Shown here: positions 34,301-44,555 of the stretch, piece after piece | Numbering within the stretch: position 1 is the stretch's first letter | How the letters are laid out: each line of letters starts with the position of its first letter | DNA from: Cryoendolithus antarcticus | Lineage: Eukaryota > Ascomycota > Dothideomycetes > Cladosporiales > Cladosporiaceae | Assembly: GCA_002077065.1 (NCBI GenBank) | Contig: NAJO01000005.1 | Span: 1 to 64,000, forward strand | DNA: 64,000 nt | Direction: 5' to 3' | Translations under genes and position numbers: made by a program | Notes under the pieces: generated by a model | Told to the model about the DNA's origin: nothing | The model's input: the letters and a program-made list of their open reading frames with translations, nothing else | Databases searched by the model: none

Positions 34301-35615
34301 GTTGAGCTGCTGACCTCCGAACATGGCAGGCTGCTGGACCAGTACTTGGCCCTGTGGTAGCTGGACTAGCTGTGGCTGTTGCTGGTACTGGAAGCCGGCA
34401 AGGGAGTTGATAGAGTGGCTCTGCATCGAGCCGCGTTGACGATGTCCTGGTTGGAACGGAGAAGCAGTTGCCTGCTGGTTCATGCTGAAGTTGCCCATGT
34501 TTGACTGCTGGGGCTCATTAATCGTGGGTGTTGGAGTCTGCATCTGGGGCTGTGGCTGTGGCTGGCGCCAGTTACCCTCGAAGTTGCGAGAGCCTTGCCT
34601 CGCGTGCCCTGTGCTGCCTTGACGCGCAAGACCGCCTTGGTTCGCTGGGCTGGTGCCAGCGTCAGGTGTTGCTTGGGGAGGTGGAAATTGAAAGCCAGTA
34701 GGTCCACCGCGGCTGCTAGCAGCCATGCCTCGGCCACCCACTGCCATGCTCTGGCTACGACCGTGTCCACGTCCACCAAGTCCGCCTCGTGCGGCAGAGC
34801 CTGGTGTCAAGTTCTGTGGTGACATGGTCTGCGACTGAGAGGGTGTCTGTGACTCTTGCTGGCCGATACCTGGGCTGATGGACCGATTCGAAGTAGATGG
34901 TGAGGCGCCGCCTGGAATGGGAAACTGAAAGCCACTAGGTTTCCGCTTCGCTTCCGCAAGCTCGGCCGCCTTCTTTGCCTCTGGCAGCGCAAGCGAGTGT
35001 CTGCGTGCATGACCACTTCCGGCCGCGCCACCGCCTCGGCCGCCGCGTGGTGCGTTATTCTCACTGCGGCCCTGGCTGGCGGGGAATCCGAAGTCGCCAA
35101 ACGCAGATCCAGAGGCGCCGCTCGATGGTGCAGGTGGAGGGCCCATGCCCATGTTTGGCATTGCCGACTGATTGCGACGATGTCCGCCAGGTATGCCCAT
35201 GCCACCAGTCATTGGAATGCCGAGATTTTGCTGGCCCATGGCACCCATCTGGCCTTGTTGGAACTGAAAACCATTCGGTTGCGGTGACATGTTCATATTC
35301 TGCATCTGACTCTGCAGCTGTTGGAACTGGTTCGGTAGCTGCTGTGTTTGTGGGATCATGCCCATGTTGACATACTGCTGGTGGGTAGCAGCGATCTGAA
35401 CTTGCTGCTGTTGCAGCATCTCGATCTGCTGGGCGAGCGCAAGTTGCTCCACTTGGAATTGATGGTCAGCATGTGATCATCCCACTGTTCTGAAATGGCA
35501 GGGCAGACTCACTCATCAAGGGCGTCATCTCCGACGGGCTTCGGCGATGTGCAATGTGTAAGGGACGTCCATTCGCATCTCTCTGGCCGTTGTTCTGGCC
35601 CTGTTGCTGATTCAT
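31304..35615 (-). CDS. SSD1: Ssd1, RNase II-fold mRNA-binding translational regulator
   Basis: Ssd1 binds mRNAs, many for cell-wall proteins, and represses their translation; Cbk1 (LATS/NDR) kinase inhibits it. Exons are 35513-35615, 31401-35451 and 31304-31343, with introns of 61 bp (GTGAGT) and 57 bp (GTGAGT...CACAG); the protein is 1397 residues. The first 460 residues are disordered and Gln-rich. They hold five HxRxxS Cbk1-type sites (23-28, 125-130, 182-187, 264-269, 317-322) and three FxFP motifs (155-158, 209-212, 288-291) resembling Cbk1 docking sites. A cold-shock-like domain follows (from about 465), then the RNB domain. There DPSGSKELDDAI has Glu in place of one RNB catalytic Asp, in line with Ssd1 being a non-enzymatic member. 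The last exon supplies PCLTIRSLNPYAL, the typical end. A pyrimidine-rich leader lies upstream. Confidence 0.93.
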
Positions 35616-36876
35616 GCTTGCGATGGTGTTGTATACTACAATTTGTACAATTGCCGAGTATGTGGCTAGCCGTGTGACTCGAAGTCAAGTATCTCGTCTG
35701 CGGCGATGTCTCTGCTGATGTCGTGTATGGTCTCGCGATTGCGATCGGCGATGAGAGGTACGGTGAAACTGCTCGTGGCAAGAGTGTGCGAGTATGTGAG
35801 AGTGCTTCGAAAGTTGTGTCTACTGTATGTGCGTGTTGTAGTCAAACAGAGAGGGTTGGTGTAAGGATCGGACAGGCAGCCGGAAGGAGTGGCGTTGTTG
35901 ATGGGGTGGTCAGTGGAAAGAGCAGTACGATGCTCTGGACGAGGTAGGGGCGCCTCAAATGTGAGCCGGCTGGCAACGGGAAGGTGCTGGCGGATAGCCT
36001 GTCGTGACGTCTGGGTGGGAGGGCGATGTAGGAGGAGATTGTGGTGAGGATGGAGAAGGGGAGGGGTGTGATGAGGGGATTGGGAGGCGAGACGGGAATG
36101 GATAGCACATGTGTGTGAGGCTGCTCAAAGTAAGACGTCAGTGGCCCGCACGCCCACTCCCGCCAAACTCCACACCAATATTCGCCAAGACTGGTGGTAC
36201 TGTAGTTGGAGATCGAAGATACATGTAGATAATTGGGCTTCTCACACCAGAATCAATGGATCAAAGGCACAGACGCGGATGCTGAACTTTGCTCCAATTC
36301 AAATCGAGCTCGTGTTACCACCAAGGCTATCTCCTTACTGTCTCCTCGTGCGTATCACGGCAAATATCTATGCCTCGCGGCTCTGTACGGTATTCTTGGC
36401 TGAAACCATATGAGACCCGAGATGCGACTCTTTGTACTGCATACTCGCTGCCCCACCGACGCGCATGCCCGTGATGGATACATGTGCGCCCATAGAGCAT
36501 GTTCACTGTCTCCTCAGTTCCTCCCCATTCCCACGACATCACTCCACACAGGAGTGCTCGTCACTTGCAAGGTCGAATCGCAGTGACCCGAAGGGGTTCG
36601 CGTCTCGGCAGCTCTCTCCGTGCGCCCCGAACCCTAAATGGCGCCGATCTCGACACTTTCCAGACGCGGTCAGTTCGAAGTCGCGCTTTGCATGTTGCAA
36701 TCTCTCACAGATATCCTTCACACCACCGCGACTTCACTGCAGGACTGGTTCAGAATGACTCACACACCATCAATGCCGCCATAGCTCTCAGCGGCTACAC
36801 TGTCACCCGCAACATCCCTACCTCAAGGTGTGTCGACACGATTGAATTACGCCAACCCAAAGCTCATATCGCCAAT
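35616..36876. promoter_or_regulatory. Divergent promoter region, SSD1 / GLE1
   Basis: 1261 bases between divergent starts. The stretch 36040-36100 is strongly purine-rich on the plus strand, i.e. pyrimidine-rich on the SSD1 sense strand. A TGACTCA motif lies at 36756-36762. The frame is open from about 36499 into GLE1, but the upstream part has no conserved sequence. No RNA gene seen. Confidence 0.45.
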
Positions 36877-38704
36877 ATGAGTTCGCCTCTGCGACGATCG
36901 GTCTCTCGGTCGAGCCCGGCACGACATACCCCAAATGGCATCCGCCGCACACCTGCCAATGGTCGAGCGTCACCCCGGGTTGACAGTCCAGCACAACAAC
37001 TCGCAGACGATTTCAGCCGAATCGTCCTAGACGCAGATCGTGACTTCCGCAACAGACTTGATGCAACGTCGGACGAGCAAGAGCGGTGTCATCTGGAGGC
37101 GCTAGCCAAGGCACTCGCTGAGCATGAGGCCGTGCGTGCGAGTGCGGAGCGGGCGAGGGAGAGACTTGAGCTCGAGATGGAGCGCATGAAGCAGAAGCGG
37201 GAAGCTAACGAGAAGGCTGGGGTGGAGCGTGAGCGGCGAAGACTTGCAGATGAGCAGGCTGCGGCGGACGAGGCGCAAGCGAGGGAGCGGAAAGAGAGTG
37301 AAGAGAAGGCGGCGGCAAGGTTGAAGGTGAAGCAGGAGAATGACCGCAAAGCGGCGAAAGAGAAGGAAGAGAGTGACGAGCGTCGAATGAAGGAAGCAGA
37401 GGAAGCTCAAGCACGATCGGATGCCATCGCGAAGGCGCAGCGAGATGCCCAGGCCACACAACAGGCAGCCCAGACACCGCAAGCCGCACCTTCGCCATCA
37501 GTCCAAGCTCCACCACCGAACGTGAGACCACCTGCGGCGAGTGCTCCGCACGTCAATGGTACCGCTCCGACTACGCAGCCTCCGCTCGCCGCTGCAACAC
37601 ATTCCCATGCAACCACTGTGGACCCGGCGGCCTTGCAGCATTGCGGCCCTTTGACGCCAACCAGCATTGTGACACCGATGAATGCACGAGAGCTCGAACA
37701 TCAGCGCTACCTCGACCTTCATAAGCGGCTGAAGCAGATGCGCAAAGATGTCCTAGCCGAAGCGCATAGGATGGGCGTGAAAGACCGACTCTCAAACAAG
37801 CGCCGGGAGCTTACAACGGCAATCGGGCAGACCAACAAACATGACAAGGCTGCTCAGCAGGCGACCGTAAGCATGTCTATATCCCCGCATCGAATCCCCT
37901 GCATCGAATGCTAACACATGCTCTTCACAGATGAGGAAGGTCCGCGATATTGTCTTGGCCGGGGCGAGTATCTTGCCTTTGAAGGTGGACATCTCGCCAT
38001 ACATTATCAGCGTCTCTCCCGAGGCGCTGAAAGGCAACAATGCAGACACTTTTGGACCTGCTGGCCTCCTATTCATGCTCTCCTGGCTGGCCAAGACAGT
38101 CATCCGCCAATTTGCTGCCGAAGCCTCCGACGACGGTAAGGCTGCTGACCCGATCGGTGTCTTGACGGTCACGATCTTCGCCAACCCAGACCTACGACCC
38201 AATGGCATACCGCTGATTGACATGCTCTGGGCAAAGTACCATAAGGTCTGCCCCGCTCTGTTTGGCATCAGTGGTACCCAGAACACGAAAGCAGGTCGAC
38301 TGCGACTCGGATGGGATCTTGATGAGGACGATGCGGCGAATTATCGTCGTTTCCGGGGCTTCGCTGTCGGCTTCGCAGCGATCACACTTCGCGACTTCTC
38401 CAAGTCGAGGAACCCCAATCCTGCACCCAACGCCCTTTACTGGACCTCCCTAGCACGTATCCTGTCAACACCTGCAGGACTGCAGTCATCGACGCAGTAC
38501 ACCATCCTACAACACATGATCCATCTCTACGTCCACCGCTTCATTCAATTCTACGGAGGTGCTGCGATTGCGGCAATTCGCAAAGCCTGCTACGACTTCC
38601 CCGCGACCGCACCCAGGCTGTCATCTGGAGGCGACGACCCAGCAGTACAAGCCATGAAAAGCCTGCCGTTCTCACTGCAGAAGGAGTACCAGCTCACGCT
38701 CTAG
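36877..38704 (+). CDS. GLE1: Nucleoporin/mRNA export factor Gle1
   Basis: Gle1, with inositol hexakisphosphate, activates the DEAD-box helicase Dbp5 at the cytoplasmic face of the nuclear pore during mRNA export. Exon 1 (36877-37866) starts MSSPLRRSVSRSS. It encodes a long charged coiled coil (about residues 60-200, rich in Glu, Lys, Arg and Ala), then a Pro/Ala-rich linker. The intron at 37867-37930 (64 bp, GTAAGC...TTCACAG) leads to exon 2 (37931-38704). This encodes the Gle1 domain: MRKVRDIVLAGASILPLKVD, FGPAGLLFMLSWLAK, NPDLRPNGIPLIDMLWAK and ARILSTPAGLQSSTQYTILQ. The product is 587 residues to TAG 38702-38704. The same frame stays open for another 157 codons after that stop (see findings), so the annotated end may not be the ancestral one. 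Confidence 0.9.
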
Positions 38705-39178
38705 AAGGGCGGATCTGCATCTATTCCTCCTCAGCAGACGAGCAGCGCTAGAAATCTCAAACCCCAGCAGAGAAGCAAAGCAGCACCCACCGCTTCACGG
38801 CAGACGAGCGCGGCGGCGGACTATAACCGAAAGCAGAATCATCGGGTGGAGAACGATCCTCCTCGGCGTAACGCAACTCCAACAGCAGACGACATGGGCT
38901 TCGCGATTAGGTACGCAGCCAAAGTGTCGCAGGAGTTCAAATTCAAGGGCGCAGAGTTCGGTTGCCCGACCTTTGGCGCCGCGGCCTCGAGTACTGCGCC
39001 AACGCGTCCCAGCAATATTGGACCAGGTGGGAGCGGCGGGTTTGCACAGTACGGTGGTCACGTGAATCCTGCATTTCTGCTGCAAGGCACTCACGTCAAC
39101 CCTGCATTTGGTCGGCATGGTAGCTCACCACTTGCGAACGGAGGAACGAGGCAAAAGGCAGCTGGGTCTTGGGCTTGA
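38705..39178 (+). other. Open frame continuing GLE1 after its TAG
   Basis: Directly after the GLE1 stop, 157 sense codons follow in the same frame, ending at TGA 39176-39178. The sequence begins KGGSASIPPQQTSSARN, is Gln/Ser/Arg-rich, and later contains MGFAIRYAAKVSQEF and a Gly/Asn-rich part with a repeated HVNPAF. It is low-complexity and has no known domain. It could be a former C-terminal extension cut off by CAG-to-TAG, a readthrough extension, or chance. Confidence 0.35.
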
Positions 39179-39333
39179 GGTACAGTAGACAGGAGGCACA
39201 TGCTCCAGCACCACAACAGGAATGCGGTGGACGGTGCGCCCGATGGGTTGCTATGGAAGGATGAAAAGTGGTGAATAGATGAACTGGCCTTGTAGGGCTT
39301 TCGGGTACCTATGGAAGACCAAGATCGTCTCCC

Positions 39334-39951
39334 TCAAGTCTCAGCTGTACGTCTATCACTCTGATTCCTGTAGCCATCGCGCAGCTCAGGGACCTGAGAC
39401 GCGTCCTCTGTGAACTCAGCACCGTATTCCCGCATCCTCGCTATACTCTCCTCCATAGTCAACGCCAGCCTCAATCTGCCAAAATCGTCCGGAACGTCAT
39501 GTTTGCTTTCATACCTTAGCACCCACACGCCTGCCCCTTCCGCAGGCCATCCGTACATCACCACCTTCAACTCTTCCTCTGTTGCCTCGCGAGCTCCTAT
39601 TGTCGCGTTGGCCCAGTCCCACCTGCTGACCCACCATTTCGCGCCGACGCGCCGTAGTCTGTCACAGAATTCGTCTTCCTCATTGGGATCGGTGGAGCGG
39701 TGGCAGACTTCTGAGCGAGAGAGAGATAGGTAGAGCAGATCCAGAACGTCGGCCTCCTTGAGCCAAATACCGCCAGAAGAAGGATAGCCATAGATGTTGC
39801 AGCCTCGGGATCCGAAGACGGTGCGCTGAGTGGGTGTACGAGTAACGATTGCGGGACATGAAGTTCGGTGGTCTTCCAGATCGTCGTCGTCGTCGTCGTC
39901 GATTGAATGTGGCACCCGAAAAACCCAGGAGAACAAGTCGAGGAACATCAT
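39334..39951 (-). CDS. Fungal protein of unknown function
   Basis: 205 residues from ATG 39951 (MMFLDLFSWVFR). The frame is open further upstream but lacks another ATG, so an upstream exon is possible. A run of seven Asp (from GTC repeats at about 39884-39904) precedes a conserved-looking core: RGCNIYGYPSSGGIWLKEAD, EDEFCDRLRRVGAKWW and DDFGRLRLALTMEESIARMR. Related-looking proteins with the GCN.Y.YPS.GG and RR.GAKWW patterns occur in Dothideomycetes, with no known function. There is no signal peptide or membrane helix. Confidence 0.6.
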   Translation of the reverse strand: MMFLDLFSWVFRVPHSIDDDDDDDLEDHRTSCPAIVTRTPTQRTVFGSRGCNIYGYPSSGGIWLKEADVLDLLYLSLSRSEVCHRSTDPNEEDEFCDRLRRVGAKWWVSRWDWANATIGAREATEEELKVVMYGWPAEGAGVWVLRYESKHDVPDDFGRLRLALTMEESIARMREYGAEFTEDASQVPELRDGYRNQSDRRTAET

Positions 39952-40553
39952 CCCTTGTGGGATAAACGGCGACGAACGATGTCGACAACTGAGCTTCAAT
40001 CGGTCAAGTAGTCCTCGTAGCAACCTACTTGTAGCTGTAAGTGCCGCCGCACGAGATGCACTGCACCCGACTGTAGCCTAACAGGCGGCTATCCTGTTCT
40101 TCGCCACAGTCGAAAGCCGCGAGATTAGCACATCTCCACGGGTAGAGCCATGGCGTTATTGTGGTAGTAGTTCAGTACACGATAGGCAAATGACCACGGG
40201 TGCATCGCCTTGGTCTTCACGACATCCTTTCGCGCATATGCCTGCGTTTGGCCGGCGCGGTAACAACTAGTTCTTAGCACAAGCCTAGAAGACAGGCGGT
40301 ATCAGTGACTCACAAGAGGACTGTGATAAACTTCGCTCGCCGCCTGCATGATCTGACAGCTGGAAAGGCAGAAGAAATACAAAAGCAGCTTTTAGTACCA
40401 GTCGCACAGCTACTGCGCACCGATGGAAGAATAGCAATAATGCACGTCCAGAGCAATTGGGGTATCATCGCGCAGAAAATCCAAAATTACCAGCCCAGTC
40501 CCCTCCCAGGTCCCTGCCCAAGCGCCGATCCCCGCTTTCCCGGCCCAATACTC
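39952..40553. other. Intergenic region
   Basis: 602 bases between two minus-strand genes. A TGACTCA motif lies at 40306-40312. Nothing else recognised. Confidence 0.4.
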
Positions 40554-42173
40554 TCAAGGTGTCCCCGGCGGCCCCTCGAACTCATATACCCCTCCCCGCT
40601 TACTCAACACAGTCCCCAACCCCGGCACAACCTCCGCCTGAAAAGCCTTAAAAGGCACCCTCTCCCCGTCCACCGCAATAAACCCCTCCTTCAACCCCCC
40701 ATGCCCACCAAGCCACCGTCCAAACTTCGCTCTCCAACCCTTCTTATCCCGCTTCTCCACGACCCGAGGCGTGATCCGGTAGGCTGTGACTTTCCGATAC
40801 GAGACTTCGGGGAAATCGATGTTAGCGCCGCTCTCGACAGTCGTGAGCATGCGGAGAGCTGTCAAGCGTGGGAGTAAGCCGTCGACTATGACCATATCCT
40901 GGCAGCCGTCTGCGGGGAGCGCGACGGGGAAGAAGGGCGTGGATGGCGCCATGTAGGCCATGTTGCCTGTGTAGAAGTTTCCTAGGGTTGGGAGGGATTG
41001 GTGGGTGAAGTCTGCTGAGAGGGTGGTGTTGATTGTGCCGTAGCGGAGGGGTGGGAGGGAGTCGGTTGATGGACGTGGGAGTGCAGGGGAAGTATGCTGT
41101 AGCCCTGCTGTTTCGTGGGCGGCGCGTGATTTGCGGTACTGCTCCTTGATGATACGCTTGTCGTCTTCGTCGACTGCTACGCTTAGCTCGGCGGGGTAGA
41201 CTGTCTTGCCTAGCAGGCGGACGAGAATGCCCCACGTGAAGCGCATTGGACCCATCCAGCGGAGCCGCTCAGTGCCGAGATCGCTTTCGGCGATTATGCC
41301 GACGGATTGGGAGAGGAAGCTGTAGTATTTCTGGTCGCCTTGCGTGATGGCTACCAGGTCCATTGGCGTACGCACACCTTTCACTATGGCAAGAGCAGCC
41401 AACGAGGGCGAGTCAGTGCCATTGAGGTTGAGGCTCATGGCGTTACCGGTCCCGCATGGTAGCTGCACGACTGCGATGTTTCTGAGCGCACCAGTCGCAT
41501 CTTTGCGCCGTGCCAGCCCGTTGAATACCTCATGTGGCAGGCCATCACCACTCGCGCATGCGACAACATCGAAAGCATTGACATCCAGCTGCTCAGCCAG
41601 GTCCGCGGCATGACCTCGATACGCCGTCCGCTCGACATCAACCTCGCAGTGGGCAGCCGCGAAGATCTTTTCAATCTCCTTCCTCCACAGCTTCTGAGCG
41701 TAGCCTTGTCCGCCCTTCGGATTGATCATTACTTTCATCCGCGGGCGTTTGCGAACGCCGGCAGGGTATGCGCGATTCAGAAGCGCATCTACCCATCGTT
41801 GCGCCTGCGCGAGATAGGTCTTGTCTAGGACTGCGTAGTTCACGTACGCTACCCTGCACGCATTCTTCCCGGATGATCGCGCATAGTGGATCGTGACTTC
41901 GAAATCTACAAGCTCCGCCCAGAGGACATTGTAGAATGGCACTGCTCGCGTGGTCTTACTGAGCTGTGGTAGTAAGCCGCAGAAGTTGCGTGGTTGTCGA
42001 CGATACTTGAGGCCTTCGTCCAGTATGATCAGCGCATCGGTTCCGAGTGTCAAAGTTGCATTCCGGTCGACAGTCAGAGTCAACGATGTGTCGGCATTCG
42101 AGACCTCAGAACCAGCTGGGTCCTCAAACGGGTCGATCGAGTCAGGGTTTGGCTGTGTGAGTCTTGCAGACAT
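40554..42173 (-). CDS. LCB4: Sphingoid long-chain base kinase (Lcb4/Lcb5; DAGK catalytic domain)
   Basis: The enzyme phosphorylates sphingoid bases such as phytosphingosine, feeding sphingolipid turnover and signalling. The single-exon protein of 539 residues starts at ATG 42173 (MSARLTQPNPDS). The catalytic blocks are intact: MKVMINPKGGQGYAQKLW (C1), the AYRGHAADLAEQL region, ACASGDGLPHEVFNGL (C2, with SGDG as in fungal kinases), LPCGTGNAMSLNL, and C-terminal GNMAYMAPSTPFFP and GCQDMVIVDG (C5). The conserved ending EAFIAVDGE-type motif appears as GFIAVDGERVPFKAFQAEV. Length and order match the fungal family. Membrane association is usual, though no clear helix is seen. The assignment to Lcb4 rather than a paralogue is by family only. 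Confidence 0.9.
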   Translation of the reverse strand: MSARLTQPNPDSIDPFEDPAGSEVSNADTSLTLTVDRNATLTLGTDALIILDEGLKYRRQPRNFCGLLPQLSKTTRAVPFYNVLWAELVDFEVTIHYARSSGKNACRVAYVNYAVLDKTYLAQAQRWVDALLNRAYPAGVRKRPRMKVMINPKGGQGYAQKLWRKEIEKIFAAAHCEVDVERTAYRGHAADLAEQLDVNAFDVVACASGDGLPHEVFNGLARRKDATGALRNIAVVQLPCGTGNAMSLNLNGTDSPSLAALAIVKGVRTPMDLVAITQGDQKYYSFLSQSVGIIAESDLGTERLRWMGPMRFTWGILVRLLGKTVYPAELSVAVDEDDKRIIKEQYRKSRAAHETAGLQHTSPALPRPSTDSLPPLRYGTINTTLSADFTHQSLPTLGNFYTGNMAYMAPSTPFFPVALPADGCQDMVIVDGLLPRLTALRMLTTVESGANIDFPEVSYRKVTAYRITPRVVEKRDKKGWRAKFGRWLGGHGGLKEGFIAVDGERVPFKAFQAEVVPGLGTVLSKRGGVYEFEGPPGTP

Positions 42174-42796
42174 TGCGCTGAGCGAGTGAAGCGCAATGCA
42201 AGTGTACGATACCGGAATTAATGGACCGTCTATGTACTGCAATTATTGACTAAGGTCGCACGCATGCTGTGTGGTGAAGGAAGCTGACCGCTGCTGACAA
42301 CCTTCCTTGAAGGCTGACGTCTCGCATCCGAGGTGACCAAGCTTTTCTTGGCACTTCTCGTTGCTCGTCTACTACAGGTATCGAATCTTCCTTCACCTAA
42401 CCTCACCTCACCGCCGACCCTGCTCTCATGAGAGATACACGGCAGATGTCGTCGAAGACTCCCAGACTCTTCTGGACTGTGACAATGGAAGCCTGAGGCA
42501 TGAAGGCACGAAGGCACTACTCGTATTGCTTGCAGACCGGTATGCGGGTGGCTTTGAAGCAGAGCGCCTCTTTGCTGGGCATCACCCCACTCGGCATCTG
42601 CCACTACCAACTGAGCTGGGCGCCATGGCGCCGTCTTGCACGCGAGCGCTCAGGAGATGATAGCCTAAGGCTGTGCTCGCGTAGTGTCAGGTAGTGTACT
42701 TCGCGATCTTTCCATCGGCAAATGCTTCAACAGGGTCACGTTGACACCCAATCTTAAGGTCTTTTGAACTCTCAATTCACTTCTTACTGCGCTCCA
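42174..42796. other. Divergent intergenic region
   Basis: 623 bases between the divergent lipid kinase and Kre9-like genes. Nothing recognised beyond short unsupported frames. Confidence 0.45.
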
Positions 42797-44008
42797 ATGC
42801 CTGCCTCCAAGATGCAGAGCTCTGCGTTTCTGCTAGCTTTTGGCCTTGCGGGACGCGTCTGCGCGCAAGGACTGGCTGAACGTCAGGACACTGCATTCAC
42901 TGTGACCAGCCCCAAAGCTGGCGACACAGTCAGTCTAGTGAGTTCGAGCAGTGATGATCTGAGCGTCAACATAGCATGGACAGTCTCAGAAGCGCTCCAG
43001 TCACGCCCAGTGTTCATCACGGTGGTGCAGGGCGATAGCGTCGCGACATTGTCGGACCTTTTGACCATCAACGGTAAGATCGCCACATGATCGGCCATGT
43101 AGGAGGAATGAGCTCATCTAGGATATAGCCAGCACGGTAAACAATGGTAGCTACTCTTGGATCTCGAACAGCTACTCCAGCGGATTGGTGGCCGGCTACA
43201 GCAGCTACTCGCTATCTTCTGGCTGCAACTACTCCATTGCCCTCAAAGTTTGGACCGATGTAGCTTACTCTGGCTACTTCACTGTGATCAATCCTGAAGA
43301 CGGCGGACTGAATACCACGTCCGTTTGCCCGAACCCCGGCACAGGGCCGAGTGGCGCGACTATCTCAGGTACTGACCCTTCGTCTCTGCTCTCAACTAAG
43401 ACTAACAGCAAGCGCTAGGGTCAGGTACGAGTTCACCAGCTGCTTCTTCCACTTCCGCAGGTGCCTCTACGACTGCGTCCAGTGAGTCAAGCACATCTCC
43501 CAACACCTCCAGCACGACTTCCAGTTCAACTACATCATCTTCGAGTGGTCCTAGTACCCCTAGCAGAACATCTACCAACGGCGCAGCAGGTTCCAGCGGG
43601 TCATCCTCGGGCAACTCCGCGCCCGCAGCCAGCAACTCGGGCGTCTCGACAACGACATTGGCCGTGGCAGTAGCCGTACCTGTAGTCGTGCTGCTCCTGC
43701 TGTTTGGGCTCGTTATATGGCTCGGTAGACGAAGGGGCTGGTTTGTCAAGAGGTCGCACGCTAAGAACTACACCGCTGCGAATACCTTCGAAGATCGACA
43801 GCCATACATGGAGAAACCGAATGGCGGCTTCGCGCAAAATGGTGGGGCGTCGCCACTGAGCAGGAAGCCAGTCGGTAGCGCTTTTGTTGCTGAAACCAGT
43901 GGACCCGCGGAGATGCATGGCGATCATCAGCTGCATCGTATTGACGGGCAAGAGGTGTATCAGATGCCGGGGGATGAGGGAATGGCGAGATACAATGTTC
44001 GGAACTGA
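42797..44008 (+). CDS. Secreted/membrane protein with Kre9/Knh1-like domain and Ser/Thr-rich stalk
   Basis: Exons 42797-43073, 43129-43368 and 43419-44008 (introns 55 and 50 bp) give 368 residues. The N-terminus (MPASKMQSSAFLLAFGLAGRV) is a signal peptide, with a second Met at 42812. FTVTSPKAGDTVSL and VNIAWTVSE match the Ig-like Kre9/Knh1 N-terminal domain found in cell-surface glycoproteins. A Tyr/Ser-rich segment (GLVAGYSSYSLSSGC) follows, then a long Ser/Thr/Pro stalk that would be O-mannosylated. One membrane helix comes next (TLAVAVAVPVVVLLLLFGLV), flanked by RRRGW, and then a cytosolic tail of about 100 residues. The layout suggests a plasma-membrane wall sensor or adhesin-like protein; no specific function can be given. 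Confidence 0.8.
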
Positions 44009-44148
44009 TGAGCACAAAGAAACTCGAATCGGAAAGAGTACCAGTTCGGTCACCACGCAGTCCGACGCCAAGACTTGATACTTGTCTATCGACGACTTTA
44101 GTCTCCAAACAGTGAATGAGTGTGCTCCAGGATCCCCTCCGATTGTCT

Positions 44149-44555
44149 TCATACATCGATTTCCCCGGATCGCGCCTCTGGGTGATCCTTAGTGTTCCGT
44201 CGGGAACACGCCGAGATTGGCGACACATTGCGCTTCCCACCACGCTTCACGCAGCAGCGCGTAAACGCTCCATTCTCGCACTCGTCGTTGAACTATGGAG
44301 AACAAAGAGATCAGCTTGAAGGAACCTGACTCATTGACGTGGTCGCCGCGGTGTCGAATGCTGATAAGGTGTGACACTTACCGTGCACTATCCTCCCTCG
44401 CACACGCCGTAGCTGGCTGTGCAGCAGCGGTAGTAATAGTCCAGTGGGATCGTCTGGGGGCGGGCGTCCCGTTCGGAGACGCCGTCTTCGACTCGTGCTG
44501 CGAGGGTAAGGCCTACGATGGCGGCCAGGAAGAGGAGGGTGGATTCGAGGTGCAC
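44149..44555 (-). pseudogene. Broken gene for a small secreted cysteine-rich protein
   Basis: A signal-peptide-like sequence (HLESTLLFLAAIVGLTLAAR) begins at GTG 44555, where an ATG would be expected. After a short propeptide-like part it reads YYYRCCTASYGVCEGG, then TAG (44388-44390), then CT and a perfect donor GTAAGT. The intron 44293/44294-44381 ends CCATAG; exon 2 continues in phase with FNDECENGAFTRCCVKRGG and ISACSRRN to TGA 44149-44151. Eight cysteines appear in the order CC-C-C-C-CC-C. Small size, signal peptide and paired cysteines resemble secreted fungal cysteine-rich proteins. Loss of the start codon and a premature stop suggest a pseudogene. Two single-base changes would account for both defects. 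The function is unknown. Confidence 0.5.

Noticed and set aside
39884..39904. GTC microsatellite as a separate repeat feature
   Set aside because: It simply encodes a seven-Asp run in the unknown protein at 39334-39951.
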